Part shown: positions 5,785-5,840 of the stretch, one piece after another | How the letters are laid out: the number at the start of each line of letters is the position of its first letter | Numbering within the stretch: position 1 is the stretch's first letter | Origin: Propionibacteriaceae bacterium | Lineage (GTDB): Bacteria > Actinomycetota > Actinomycetes > Propionibacteriales > Propionibacteriaceae | Assembly (NCBI GenBank): GCA_031265725.1 | Contig: JAISCH010000246.1 | Location: forward strand, 1-5,840 | Direction of reading: 5' to 3' | DNA length: 5,840 nt | The notes under the pieces: model-generated | What the model was told of the DNA's origin: nothing | Seen by the model: only the letters and a program-made list of their open reading frames with translations | The model's database searches: none | Made by a program: the position numbers and the translations under genes

Positions 5785-5840
5785 CTAAGGCACTCGGATG
5801 AGGATTTCGGTGTGTGGGAAGACTAGGAAGGCGTCTGGGT
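5785..5840 (-). CDS. Possible C-terminal end of an unidentified protein
   Basis: From the right edge one minus-strand frame reads PDAFLVFPHTEILIRVP and then TAG (5787-5785). The residue mix is protein-like and third codon positions are mostly C, but 17 codons are too few to name a family or exclude chance. If real, it would be the gene upstream of hisF with a gap of about 115 bases. The other frames here either stop early or show no better signal. Confidence 0.25.
   Translation of the reverse strand, partial: PDAFLVFPHTEILIRVP

Noticed and set aside
5725..5802. Short plus-strand frame (MKLRGHANIPLRVKPAIEATAKALG) near the right edge
   Set aside because: It is 25 codons long, with no ribosome binding site and no recognisable similarity; a second ATG overlapping its stop runs off the edge with nothing to support it.

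Overview
The window looks like a chromosomal segment from a high-GC Gram-positive bacterium (Actinomycetota, perhaps near Propionibacteriales). The evidence is the ilvB-ilvN-ilvC order, GTG/TTG start usage, GC-rich third codon positions, a SpoIID/LytB-type secreted protein with LGFP repeats, and possible leaderless transcripts. The genus cannot be fixed from the sequence alone.

Bases 1-2834 hold a minus-strand branched-chain amino acid operon. Reading in the direction of transcription it has a promoter (TTGACA at 2834-2829), a 13-codon Val-rich leader peptide (2799-2758), an intrinsic terminator acting as attenuator (2732-2702), then ilvB (2660-915), ilvN (918-388, with a GTGA overlap) and the first 108 codons of ilvC, which runs off the left edge. 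IlvB and IlvN form acetohydroxyacid synthase, and IlvC carries out the next step. Control appears to be dual: attenuation sensing charged tRNA-Val/Leu, and valine feedback through the IlvN ACT domain. The last few bases at the ilvC edge look like a one-base deletion relative to the family.

Bases 2800-3158 form the gene-free divergent region. The left part holds the ilv promoter. Bases 2835-2974 hold only a weak candidate promoter for the rightward gene. Bases 2975-3138 hold the most unusual element of the window: two tandem 79-base units, identical over 61 bases. All seven differences fall in a small hairpin, and six of them form three fully compensated base pairs. Each unit can also form a stem-loop whose loop pairs downstream as a pseudoknot. 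The array ends just before the ribosome binding site of the next gene, so a tandem cis-acting structured RNA is a reasonable hypothesis. I could not match it to a riboswitch class I know.

Bases 3159-4733 (plus strand) encode a secreted SpoIID/LytB-domain protein with C-terminal LGFP repeats, probably acting on or bound to the cell wall. Bases 4734-4907 hold hairpins that may end its transcript.

Bases 4908-5669 (minus strand) encode HisF, the cyclase subunit of imidazole glycerol phosphate synthase, convergent with the cell-wall gene. A -10-like hexamer sits exactly where a leaderless start would need it. Bases 5682-5840 are mostly unassigned; the extreme right edge may carry the last 17 codons of another minus-strand gene.
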